Below are positions 35,251-46,500 of a stretch of DNA of 64,000 nucleotides, piece by piece. Source of the stretch: Henckelia pumila (lineage: Eukaryota > Streptophyta > Magnoliopsida > Lamiales > Gesneriaceae); NCBI RefSeq assembly GCF_033568475.1, contig NC_133123.1, positions 3,658,001-3,722,000 of the forward strand, in the 5' to 3' direction. The translations under genes and the position numbers were made by a program. Each line of letters opens with the position of its first letter. Within the stretch, counting starts at the first letter, position 1. Under the pieces are notes generated by a model. The model worked only from the letters and a program-made list of their open reading frames with translations. It was not told the origin of the DNA and did not search any database.

Positions 35251-36240
35251 GTGGTACTCAAAAGCCCGACCAGTTCGGAACCCACCACGCCATTTGTGGT
35301 CAAATAAAAGCCCGACCAGTTCGACACCCACCACGCCATTCGTGGTCAAATCAAAGCCCGATCAGTTCGGCACCCACCACACCATTCGTGGTCAAATAAA
35401 AGCCCGACCAGCTCAGCACACACCACGCCATTCGTGGTCAGAATCCAAGCCCGACCAGTTCGGCACTCACCATGCCATTCGTGGTCAAATCAAAGCCCAA
35501 TCAGTTCGGCACTCACCACGCCATTCGTGGTCAAATCAAAGCCCGATCAGTTCGGCACCCACCATGCCATTCGTGGTCAAACAAAAGCCCGATCAGTTCG
35601 GCACTCACCACACCATTTGTGGTCAAATCAAAGCCCGATCAGTTTGGCACCCACCACGCCATTCGTGGTCAAATCAAAGCCCGATCAGTTCGGCACTCAC
35701 CACGCCATTCGTGGTCAAATCAAAGCCCGACCAGTTCGGCACTCACCACGTCATTCGTGGTCAAATCAAAGCCCGATTAGTTCGGCACTCACCACGCCAT
35801 TCGTGGTCAAATCAAAGTCCGATCAGTTTGGCACTCACCACGCCATTCGTGGTAAAATCAAAGCCCGATCAGTTCGGCACTCACCACGCCATTCGTGGTC
35901 AAATCAAAGTCCGATCAGTTCGGCACTCACCACGCCATTCGTGGTCAAATCAAAGCCCGATCAGTTCGACACTCACCACGCCACTCGTGGTTATCTCAAA
36001 AGCCCAACCAGCTCGGCAATATGTAAACTCACGCCACTCGTGGTTATCTCAAAAGCCCGACTAGCTCGGCAATATGTAAACCCACGCCACTCGTGGTTAT
36101 CTCAAAAGCCCGACTAGCTCGGCAATATGTAAACCCACGCCACTTGTGGTTATCTCAAAAGCCCGATTAGCTCGGCAATATGTAAACTCACGCCACTTGT
36201 GGTTATCTCAAAATCTCGACCAAGCTCGACATCTACCACG
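35251..36240 (+). repeat. Tandem array in the LARD-like element: 46-bp then 53-bp units
   Basis: About 16 units of 46 bp (35251-35990), each with AAAGCCCGATCAGTTCGGCA and the imperfect hairpin CCACGCCATTCGTGG, followed by about five units of a 53-bp variant carrying GGTTATCTCAAAAGCCCGAC and CAATATGTAAAC (35990-36240). Because 46 is not a multiple of three, a reading frame cycles through all three phases of the unit, and long stop-free frames exist in all three plus-strand phases. Arrays placed before the 3' LTR are known in several plant LTR families. Confidence 0.9.
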
Positions 36241-36389
36241 CCACTCGTGGCCTCCATCAAAAGCCCATCCGGTTGGGAAATGTTACTTGTACTTGGTTAA
36301 TACAAGAGTTCTTACATGGGCTCGGGATCCGACCAGACCACATGGTCTAAACTTCATACTTCTTTTAGACCAGTAGGGGGAGGTACTAT

Positions 36390-37046
36390 TGATGCCCCTA
36401 AAAAATATACGAGTCTAATCCGACCCGAGCCCAATAATCCATATTTTTTGAAATATACTTTGTGGTCGTTCTAGTCTTATTTTATGAGAAGCCCAGTCTG
36501 GAATGGCCCTGTTAGGGAATGGACTCATGATTATAAATTCATGGGCTTGAGCCCTAACTGGTATGGTTGGAGCCCGACCCAAGCCCAAGAAGAGCCCAAT
36601 ATCTAGAACCTTCCAGTACTCTCGGACACATGAAGATCTGCAACAGATAAGAACAATATCTTATGAATCCAAGATTTGATATGATTTCAAACTCATCAAT
36701 TAGAGTCCTACTCTAACACATGTTCTACCTTGACAAGGTAACCTACCCCTCCAAGCCCCTATAAATACAGGTATGGTTCATGGTTTATTGATTCATTTTT
36801 TATTCACTTCTTGTTCACACCCTCACGCACGCATATTCTCTTGTATTCACTTTTTGTCAAGCTCTTTCACTTTCGAGCACTGACTTAGGCATCGGAGGGG
36901 TCACGCCGAAACACCTTCGGCGCCCCCTAATTTAGTTTCTGTCTGTGCAGAGCTTCGTGGTGCCCGACCCGATCCGACCCGATTTATTGAAGATTTGGAG
37001 ATCCGCTCTACCAAATCAAACTCGAAGGAAAAAATCGACATCATCA
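36390..37046 (+). repeat. 3' LTR of the LARD-like element
   Basis: 657 bp from TGATGCCCCTAA to CGACATCATCA, followed by the target duplication AAAGT. It is longer than the 5' LTR because of small indels. Confidence 0.92.
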
Positions 37047-38219
37047 AAAGTCTTTTACGTGAAAGACTTCGGATGCTGTACGTTATTAATTACCAACAGA
37101 AAAACAAATCACATGCCAACAAGGCAATAATGATATACATAATGTCACATCCCATTCTACAAGTTGTTTAGCTACATGATTATTTTATCGTAAGCAGCCC
37201 ACAGACAATGAGCAATCCAGGCTATGGCACCTAGTTTTGAGGATTTGATGTATATGATTGTTTTATTTCGGCTGTGGCCTTTTACAGAGTCGTGGAAAAT
37301 TTATTTATTTTTTAAAAAAATGTGGAAAATATAACAAAACAATTGATTTATATAAAGTTGCATATATAATTTGCTTCCAAACAAAATGTGTGCGGAACTA
37401 TTTGATTGGAACGAGATATTCAAATTCTTTGCAACATTTTGTTTTTGACTCGAACTTCACTATGATTAGATTTAAAAATAGCAACGTTCCATCTCATCTA
37501 TCATTATCTTATCTCACGAATCAAAGGATACACACTTAATATATCGTAAATGTGTTCCATTGACCTGATCCCCAGTTATTTAAATTTCCAGATTTTAACT
37601 CAAACCATCAGTGACCTTGAAAATTGTCATATGGCCACCATAATGGTCATTTCCCACGAGTAGAAGCGCGCTATAATGTAGACAACTAGACATACACTAC
37701 GAAAACACAAAGGATGTTTGTAAACTAGAAATCAAATAATTCCAAATTCGTATATGGATTTGGATATATTTTTAATTTCATGAATATGCAATCCCAGCAA
37801 ATCTAGCTAAACCCCAATAATCAACCAGCAATCCGAGAGATTCCGAGAGGCTCATATCCAAGAGTCAATATCATCACAAACAATGGCAGTAATTTAAAAA
37901 ATAATAACCTCAATCATTTACCACTTGTTCTGTGCTAAACAAGTTGGAATATTTTATATTTGTAATACCAAAGATGTTGCACCAAAATCAGCAAATTAGT
38001 ACGGGAATGTAATTATAAGGTAGCTGATAAGCTTCCAACAAACTTCAATTCTCTTGTTTCTACTCTGCTAGCTAGCTGCGTCCCTTGCTCTATAAATGAC
38101 ATGTTCATACTACACGTACTTCACAAAATCATCCAAACCAACAAACTATTATAATCACAATTAGCATATATTATATCTTTCTGAAAATTACGTACTAATC
38201 TAGCTCGCAGGAACAAATT
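37047..38219. other. Intergenic upstream of the RING-H2 gene
   Basis: AT-rich spacer after the LTR element; the last part is the promoter of the gene starting at 38220, with a TATA box at 38091. A segment around 37280-37340 (GAGTCGTGGAAA) is echoed near 42985, upstream of the truncated duplicate of the same gene, so the duplication probably included promoter sequence. Confidence 0.5.
38091..38097 (+). promoter_or_regulatory. TATA box of the RING-H2 gene
   Basis: CTCTATAAATGAC, with TATAAAT about 130 bp before the ATG at 38220; a start site about 30 bp downstream would leave a 5' UTR of roughly 100 nt. Confidence 0.55.
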
Positions 38220-40877
38220 ATGCTGGTGAATTGCCTAAAAATGAAAAGGTGGTTATCTGCCATTTTTTCTTGCTCTTCCATAGAATTGGCGTGCGGACCC
38301 GAATCCGGACTTGTTTCCAGGCTGATAATTAAAATTGCAACGATTATGTCTACTTGTATCTTTGCTTTGGGTATGCCCCTTGATCCACGTACACTGCCGT
38401 TTTCTTTTTTTCATGCTTGTTTCTTTGCTAATTAAATATAATATCGTTGCAGGTGGGGCTATGATCGGATCAGTAGCAGGGGCACTCAAAGGACATACGA
38501 CGGAAACTGGTATGCTACGTGGGGTGGGTGTTGGGGCAGTGGCAGGAGCCATCACTTGCCTCCAGTTGATGGACCTCATAATTAATGGAGAGCCATTTTC
38601 CAAGGTGGCCAGGCCAGGCCAAGCCGGTTTAGTCTATGCTAGCTATTGTGATGCATTCAAGAACCCAATTTTCATTTGGGTACTGCCCGAATGAGATAGC
38701 ATAGAGTAAACCGGCCAAGCCATACATATTCATCTACTATTCATCTTCCATTGTCACACGCACACGCACACACAGTACTAATCTTTATATGTATTGATTT
38801 GCAGGTGGCATTGATATGTAGTCTTTTGAATGGGAAGATATTTAGGGAATGGGTGAGTAATTCAGTGCTCGAAGCTTATCAGTGGCAGGAAAGTGATTGC
38901 ATTAATTAATATATTGTTATGTCCGGCCGGCCGCCTCTTGAATGATCTTAATAATTAATTTGCAATAAATTAAACAACTTTGGTTCGATTCATTATTTTG
39001 GTTGTTTCAGATTAGTAACATGGAATCTAGTAACTTGATCGTGGACGACGTATTTGAGGTGAGTGAATTCATGGGATTGCCTGAGGAAGTGATCAAAGAG
39101 TTACCGATTATCGAATTCGAGTCCAAGAAGACGGAGACTCATGATATGATTAATTGTGCAATCTGCTTCCAGGTTGGTAATTTGATCTCTCTTGCTATAC
39201 CACTCATCCTTTTCTATGTGCAATTGCATTCAATTCAGCATTATATATGTATATTATATATATGTACGTATGTGTGTATGTGTGATGTACGTATGTAATA
39301 AATGCCATGTACGTAACTTTGATGGCATGCCCTGTTTATATATACATCATTATTGAAGTACTATTTCTTGTTCCAAAAATATCTATCCCTGTAAATTGTA
39401 ATTCTTTATATTTCTAATTCGAGTTCAATATAGCAATAATGTAATCGTAGATATGAAAAATAAGTAGTAAAGGGTAATTCTGTATTGGAAGATGTAAAAG
39501 AAAGAGAAATATATCTTTGTTTTTGAAACAAAAGCAAGAAGTTGTTGAAGATGATTATTCTCGACTTAAATGCATAATGTCAAGCAACTCATTATATGTA
39601 TTCACACTGGCTCCTTGTAATTTTTTAATATATTAATTAATTTTCATTTTATTTTCAGAATTGATACCATGAATTAAATATTCAATTTTTTATTAAAATA
39701 AAAGAATATTTAACAATTTAAGAATTATAAAAAGTTAGAAAATATGAAAAAATAAATAAATAAGCGAGAGGAGGATAAAAGAAGATTTGAGTGTATTTTC
39801 TGTAAAATTAATTGAAAATTAGTTAGTAAACGGGATATATTTTTAATTAAAGTGTGTGTAAGTGTGTCTCTCTTCTATATCTATCTATCTATTTTATTTT
39901 ATTTTATTATAAATTTGTGAGTTTGAAATGTGAGCTTACTATTTTAACATCTTAGTTATTCATTATACATAAGGTTATTTATGTCATTCTCTATGTTAAT
40001 TTAGAAGAGTCATTAATAATATACTTAATACTAAGTATAGCAAAGATCATTTTTCATATTTTTTTCTTTGCTTGCAAGATTTTTGTATAAAGTAATATTT
40101 TGTTTATTATAAAAAATGATATTATTTTACTTAAACTAATTTTTTTATTAATTATCATCTAATATTCATTACTAATCTGGGTAAAATATTTTACGAACGT
40201 ACATAACTAAGCTAGAACTTATATTATTTGAAGGTCGAAATATAATAGGTTAAATATTCACAAAAATGTGAGAATACTATTTTAACATCTTAGTTGTTCA
40301 TAATACATAAGGTTATTTATGTTCTTCTCTAGGTTAGTTTAGAAAATTTGTTAATAATATACTTATTAATAATAAGTATATCAAAGATCATTTTTTACTT
40401 CCAATTGTAAGATTTTTTTATAAAGTAATATTTTGTTTATTATAAAAATAATATTATTTTACTTAAAATATTTTTTTATTAATTATAATATAATATTCAA
40501 AACTAGTATAGGTAAAATATTTTATGAACGTACGTAACTAAGCTAGAACTTATATTATTTGAATGTCGAAATACAATGGGTTAAATATTCACTTGTGTAC
40601 ATCCCTCGATTTAACCATGTAATGCGTCAATAAACCTTTGACTCGTGTTAAATGAGGTCTCATTCAAGGTCCAATCCTTTAAAAAAAAAAATGTATTTGA
40701 GAAATGATTGCAATTGGGACTTGACTTGTTAATTTGGAATGGCTTTCTTAGGATGTAATGAATGGGGAACGCGCGAGGTTGCTGCCAAGCTGCAGGCATT
40801 TGTTCCACATACACTGCATAGATGAATGGCTCACCCGGCGCCCTACTTGCCCTCTCTGTAGACAACACTTTGGATAG
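38220..40877 (+). CDS. NEP1-interacting-protein-like RING-H2 E3 ubiquitin ligase
   Basis: Membrane-anchored RING-H2 ligase of the NIP1/NIP2 (ATL-related) type, which in Arabidopsis is plastid- or membrane-associated. Exons (plus): 38220-38370, 38453-38604, 38805-38888, 39011-39172, 40752-40877; 224 residues. Seen: Gly/Ala-rich hydrophobic segments CIFALGGAMIGSVAGALKG and GVGVGAVAGAI, NGKIFREWV then VLEAYQWQ, and a complete RING-H2 with C-A-I-C, C-R-H-L-F-H-I-H-C and C-P-L-C, split by intron 4. Oddity: after AYQWQ the expected donor reads CAG|GAAAGT, i.e. GA instead of GT (38889-38890); the family continues from AYQWQ directly to I in the next exon, so this is the expected junction. A strong GTGAGT at 38853 could replace it in frame, losing 12 residues; GTGATT at 38893 would run into a stop. 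Intron 4 is 1.6 kb with a 338-bp tandem duplication. Confidence 0.85.
39929..40593. repeat. Tandem duplication of about 338 bp in the RING-H2 gene intron 4
   Basis: Two head-to-tail copies (39929-40266 and 40267-40593), each running from TGTGAGxxTACTATTTTAAC to GGTTAAATATTCAC. They share segments such as AACTAAGCTAGAACTTATAT and differ at many single sites, so the duplication is not recent. Confidence 0.8.
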
Positions 40878-41080
40878 CAATTACCAAATAATATATATTA
40901 ATGTAACAATTAATTAATATATATCTGCTGTAAATTTCGTTTTGATGAGTATAAAATATTGATATACGAAGTAAGATTCCAAGTTTATACCAATATTCAT
41001 TATTATATTGCAGTTAGCATTTACATTTTATGATAATAAGTTATTGGAATTTGGAAATGAAATATTATTATTTTAATTAA

Positions 41081-42100
41081 GAGTAAAATTTAATTTGGTA
41101 TACATCTATTGATTAAATGTCAAATTGGTACACGAACTTTTGTTAATGTCTTAATTGGTACATGTCCGCCGGATTCCTATCAATTTTCGGTGACATTTAT
41201 GTAAAATGTCAAATTTGCCCTTTATTACAAAAAAAATGCATATTTTATTTTTTATTTATATTTGATATATTTGTATATTGTATTTTATAAGTAAAAATTA
41301 ATTTGATTAAAATTTTTATTTGTACATAATATTTATTATATTAGATGGTTATATATTTCAAAAGATTAGATAAATTAAATTAAGACATACAATATCTAAA
41401 TAATTATAAATTAATAAATTGATACCAGATAAAATAAATAAATATTTTTTAGCTAAAATTCTGATTTTTGTATACATAATTTTCTCGATACTATTTTGAA
41501 AAATAATAATAAATAAATAGTGATTGTGATAAAATATTTTTTAATATTTTAACTATGTAAAAATTTATTGAATATATATTTTAATAAAAATATTAAGTAA
41601 CTTCTACTAAAAATTAATTTTAATTTTCAAATCATATTTATAAGAAAAATTCATCGAAACACCAATTAAACTTCGATATAACGTGTCACATGTTTTTAAT
41701 CAACAAATAAAAAATTGAATTGCGTTAGTCCGAAGGTTTACCCAGTGCGCGCCAAAAGGTAGCGGCTGCGGGTTTTCACGTCATAAAAATATAAAATAAA
41801 TTTAAAAAAAATTGAAAGTTTAATTTATTTAAACACAATAATTTTATAAGGGAACATGACTAATAAAAAATTGAAAGTCGTTCTCGATTTTTATTAAGAA
41901 CAAAAATGATGAAACTGATTTTGAAACTAAAATAATGTTAATGTTTTAATTAATTTGTCTCATCAAAAGACTATTATACCCTTTTTTCATCATAATTTGG
42001 TCAAAATTAGGTGAACATGTACCAATTAAGTCATTAACAAAAGTTCGTGTACCAATTTGACATTTAATCAATAGTTCATGTACCAAATTAATTTTTACTC
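41081..42100. mobile_element. Non-autonomous Mutator-like element (MULE MITE)
   Basis: 1020 bp with terminal inverted repeats of about 90 bp: left GAGTAAAATTTAATTTGG, right (other strand) GAGTAAAAATTAATTTGG, continuing through ATTGATTAAATGTCAAATTG and TACACGAACTTTTGTTAATG. Exact 10-bp direct repeats TTTTAATTAA flank it (41071-41080, 42101-42110). Long termini and a 9-11-bp duplication point to Mutator. The core is AT-rich with no transposase; a small GC-rich patch sits near 41740. Confidence 0.85.
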
Positions 42101-43056
42101 TTTTAATTAATGTTCAAACTTAATTATTGTCGCATTGTGTGGTGCCGTAAAATATTAGTAATATCAGATGTCATCTTAGCAATTTTCAATATCATAAAAA
42201 TTGAAATGGTGACATAAGGGTTGACATATCGGATCAAAATATCGAATTTTCGGCATATTGTATCGAAATATTTTTGATATACAAATATTTTTTCCGTATA
42301 CCAAATTTTTTTTCAGTATCTATACGGTATCAATATTTTCAGATTTTCGGTATTGGTATCATTGTGAGTTTTTTTCATACCAATATTTTTTATACGGTAT
42401 ACCGAAAAACCACACCCGTGACATATATATTTTCCACTCAATGTAATTTTTTAAGTATGATTTTGTGATTTTAGGTATTAAATAATAAAATTAATTACTA
42501 AGTTGCAAATTTAGGTACTTATTATTATAAAACAATAATAATCGTACTATATCATTGCAATGTAGTTCATTTACTCCTCTATCAGGTTTCTGATCATTTG
42601 TCGGTATATATAATACAATACAAAAATTCTTAGGATAAATAAAGTATGAATAATATTATTTATAAGGGTTAATATAGTAATTTAAATTCGATAATTTGAT
42701 TGATGTAAGATAAATAATTAATAATTTGATTGATGTAAAATAAATACTTTATAAGGTGTCATTTTTTCAAATCTATATTTGTTATTATTTTCCGTTTTCT
42801 GTTCAATATTAAATAAAGTATATTATTGGCCATATACCCCACAGACCGCATATTTTTAAAACCAATAGCGAATGGATCAGCTGTCAAGCTTCCGACCTGC
42901 GGCTGCATTTATATATGTTCTTTTGTATATATCTATCTATCTACACTGCTTCGTCTATATAATTTCTCTGAAGTACTTTTAAGGAGTCGTGGAAACAATA
43001 AAATATATTATCTTGCTTTAAATTTATATGCACTAATTAATGTTGATGTGTTGTGT

Positions 43057-43190
43057 AGCCATAAAAAAAGGTGGTTATCTGCCATCTAGTGCTTCCTTAG
43101 AATTATCGAGCGGACCCCAATCTGGCCTTGTGATCCCAGTCTTCTCAATAAGATTGCAGTGGTTCTTTCTGCATGTATTTTTGCTTAGTT
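43057..43190 (+). pseudogene. Decayed copy of the RING-H2 gene's first exon
   Basis: AAAGGTGGTTATCTGCCAT and the following GAATT-GCGGACCC-TCTGG-CTTGT pattern match exon 1 of the gene at 38220, including the region encoding the first hydrophobic segment, up to about its splice donor. The family start methionine context is lost and no later exon follows, so this is a partial duplicate about 4.8 kb downstream of the parent. Confidence 0.75.
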
Positions 43191-43569
43191 ATGTGATAAG
43201 AATATTATTAAATACATGTTCATACTTCTACCACATTATAAAATACCAAATTGTTTAGCTTCTCACAGTGTGTGGGATATTCTAAATATCTATGTATTAC
43301 TTATCTTATTATACTTACCAAACCATATCTTACTTTTAGAAGTGTGATATAGTTTATGTATCAATCCTTGTAAATCAATTATTTCAAAAGGGTTACAGTT
43401 ACAAATCCACAATCAAATGACAAGCACGATAGTTTACAATCCATCAATCCATAACCATAACAGAAGCCAAGGATAGTACAAATAACTTGAACACTAGTAA
43501 ATGCAGGTTTTACAGAATAGAGTAGTTTTGCTGGAGACAAATTTCACCCTGCTTTTGAAGTAAATCTTG

Positions 43570-46500
43570 TCATCTGAATTCTTGAAAGTTCACATGGCCG
43601 GTAGCTTGAGCGTGCTCCACCGCTTCCTGTAAAATTAGTTGAGTGAAAGAAAAAAAAATCAGTTAAAATAAGAAGCATCTTCTATTAGATTTCCGAGTTC
43701 ACTGAAGAATGGATTGACGCTTAAAAGAAAGAGAAAAGATAAAGAGGAATGTTAACCTTTTGTCCAATGACCCCAATTTGGCATACTCCACAACGTAAAG
43801 TGAAGTTGGAAGTGTCCGTATAACTCCTTTTCCTAAAATTGGGAGAAAGAAACATAATGGATTGATTTGTGTGGACCACGCTTGACTGTTGCAAGATACT
43901 TTGTATGGTGATGCGGACAAGACAAAAAACATCAACTAAAACACATAATCCATGCATAGGAAATCCTTATAGTGATGAGGATTTATATTTTCTGACAAGA
44001 GTTTCCTTGTTTACTGAGTAATATAGAATTTAACCACGAGGAGAACGAAGTAAGTGATTTCAAAGTTGAGAGGAAAAGAAAAGGCAAGGCAACGCCGTGT
44101 TTAATTGTTTACCTTTGCTGGTCTTTAACCAGGTTAAGAGCAAGTTGGTCAACTAGCCCTATTATCCGGTCCTTCAGAACATTGAATATCGTCTGATCAA
44201 ACTCTTCTGGAGCTCCTTCAAAGGGAGACATCTGTTGAGAGGCAGATATTATGAGGTGCACTAGAATATGCATAAACAGAATTCCAACAAGTACTGATAC
44301 CTAGGACATGAGTTTATTACACTAATATTTTACAATTTGAGAGCCATTAAGAAAAATTTGGCACCTGTATCAGAAAACAAATTTACGAAGTGCTTTTTCG
44401 ACAATATAACTTTCTTCTCATCTATCCTGGATATTAAAAGGTATAAATAGCTTACAAATATGCGCATTTTAGTGCACAGTTTATGCCCACGATGGATTAA
44501 TACTAGTCTACAGAAAAAAAAGCGATGGAAGAAGAAGAAACCATACGGCCAAAGCATCATAATGGAGCCCGTCATAGATCAGCATAACTCTTTCATTGTA
44601 GTTTTTATCCTGTACACACAGCACTCAAAGATTGAAGAATCAAATAAATACAAAAAAAATCCAGCACTGGTACTATGATCAACTTAAAACAGGGCATGAA
44701 TTCTAACCTGTCCATAGATATCACATCTAGTGGTCTGTATATCGTATGCTGCAATCTCACGCCCGCAATAATCAGCCAATATGGCTAGTTCAATGGCACC
44801 TTTAGATAGAAAAGGGAAAGCTCAGAATTCCAATTAGTGAACAAGCCTTGATTTTTTTGCAAAACATACTCGGATGACTGACCAGATAAAATATCGACAT
44901 TCCAAACAGCGAGTATATCATAGAGTATCCGAGACACAAGATAAAGAGTCCCATTGTTGACTGAAATTTCTTTCTCAAGAAACAACAATGCAAAAAATAT
45001 GGAAAGCCAATAATGTTCAATTTACCAACCTGAACTCCTAATAAAAAATAATGTTTGCTCTCTCAATTGTTTGAGTAAACTGCTGTATCCAAAGAAATAT
45101 GCAAGCGCAGGAATTGCATGTCATGGCGACTGCTAAAAAGCAACGTAAATTACACATTCCATAACTTTTAATGGCAATGATAAGATGCTTAACGATGCTG
45201 CCTACAACCAAAAATATTTTATGGAAGGAAATTTTAGAAGAAACTGTTCTTCACAAAGCAGTTATCAATTGGATTGCTGACATATATTTTGCACAAGTAC
45301 TCCACGTACAGACACCACAATCCCATGATTGCTGAGAAGGATGAAAATGAGTTTGAAATTATGCAAGCCAGGCAGACATTGAATACCTCAAGCTGCATAT
45401 TAACGGACAGATTTGTACTTGGTAGCTCTTCAATGGGGTTAATCAAGTTAGTATTTATATTAAAAATCCAATATTTGTATCAATAACTTCATATGAATGC
45501 AAAATGAAACGCAAATGCATGAAGATTTATATGCAATAACATATTAAAGAACACACAGTTATCATACAATCAAGGGAGTTAATTCAGTTCAACTAAAGAC
45601 CAAAATATAGCAGCATCCTAGGAAATAACTGGCATCAAATTAAGTCTCTACACAAAATGTTAACAACTTTTTGAGTTCAAAACAGTACGCCCAATGACAA
45701 TTAACAAAGCATTTATTTTTTGTGCATCAAACTGGTATTTGTTGCCGAAGGTGGCATGAGCTGCTTGAATCCCACCATGGAATTATGTTACCGATATCAG
45801 TTATTTACTTATTTAAGACAAGAGGAAATACACAGAATTTACATTTTGGAAAACCAAATTTAATCCATGGAATCATGACTCGCAGAGAACAAACAGATCA
45901 TAGATTAAATGGACAAGAAATAACAAGATCTATAAATAGAATTGGACACCAACCTCCCCACTTCTCTGGGTTAAGAATCCATGTACAATATTCTTCATTA
46001 CTCTTTCCAAGAAATGCTTCAGAATATTTATCTGGATCACTAGCTACAGTTGCAGCTATGACCTTCAACAATCAATCAACAATTTGTCATACAAGAAACA
46101 ATGAAAATATAAGCCGAATATAAACAAAGGCATGCTTAATATAACTTTTCATTGATCTCCATGCAAAAGTACAATAAAGTGGCATAAATAGCGAACGAAA
46201 AACAGCAACAGAACAACATTGTTAATGCGATCTGGCTAATTAGAAGACTATTGTAGCCCCTGGTTGGAATATTTCTCTCACTGATCGAGATTGGAAACGA
46301 AGAAATATCATCCTGAGAAACTGTATCTCTATGTTATATTATTAATTAAGGTCATAAAGAGTAAACGCTTGGGCCTCTTGATGTGTAACTTTTGTTTTTC
46401 CCAAAATACCAGTAAAAACATACCTTTGTCTTTTTTTTCCTTTCCCCCAGTTGTCAAGATGATGATTTCTCTAATTAATGATACCATATGTTAAATTCTG

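Larger units (their letters stand above)
32613..37046 (+). mobile_element. Non-autonomous LTR retrotransposon (LARD-like), structurally complete
   Basis: A 4434-bp element with two direct LTRs (32613-33253 and 36390-37046), TG...CA ends, TGATG/CATCA terminal inverted repeats, and an exact 5-bp target duplication AAAGT (32608-32612, 37047-37051). A primer-binding-like sequence follows the left LTR (TTGACGCCGTCTGTGG), and a purine-rich tract GTAGGGGGAGG precedes the right LTR. The internal 3.1 kb has no gag, protease, reverse transcriptase or integrase, so it would need proteins from another element. It carries a tandem array at 35251-36240. The LTRs differ at about 29 substitutions and two small indels by eye (about 95.5% identical), suggesting insertion on the order of 1-3 million years ago at commonly used plant rates. 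It looks whole apart from the absent genes. Confidence 0.92.
40878..43569. other. Intergenic, RING-H2 gene to OTU gene
   Basis: Both genes end here (tail to tail). It contains the MULE-type MITE at 41081-42100, a repeat-like segment at 42230-42420 with CGGTATACCGAAAA motifs, and the truncated exon copy at 43057-43190. The remainder is AT-rich. Confidence 0.55.

Noticed and set aside
35228-36117. Long overlapping plus-strand open frames (up to 278 codons) that look like repeat proteins
   Set aside because: They follow from a stop-free 46-bp tandem unit that rotates through the frames inside an LTR element; no start context, domain or codon bias supports a gene.
35251-36240. Regularly spaced repeats resembling a CRISPR array
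   Set aside because: Units are contiguous, so there are no unique spacers, and the setting is a plant LTR element.
42230-42420. Possible gene from open frames at about 42.26-42.47 kb (FFPYTKFFFSIYT-like)
   Set aside because: AT-rich sequence with repeated CGGTAT/ATACCG motifs; looks like a dispersed plant repeat rather than coding, and no boundaries could be fixed.
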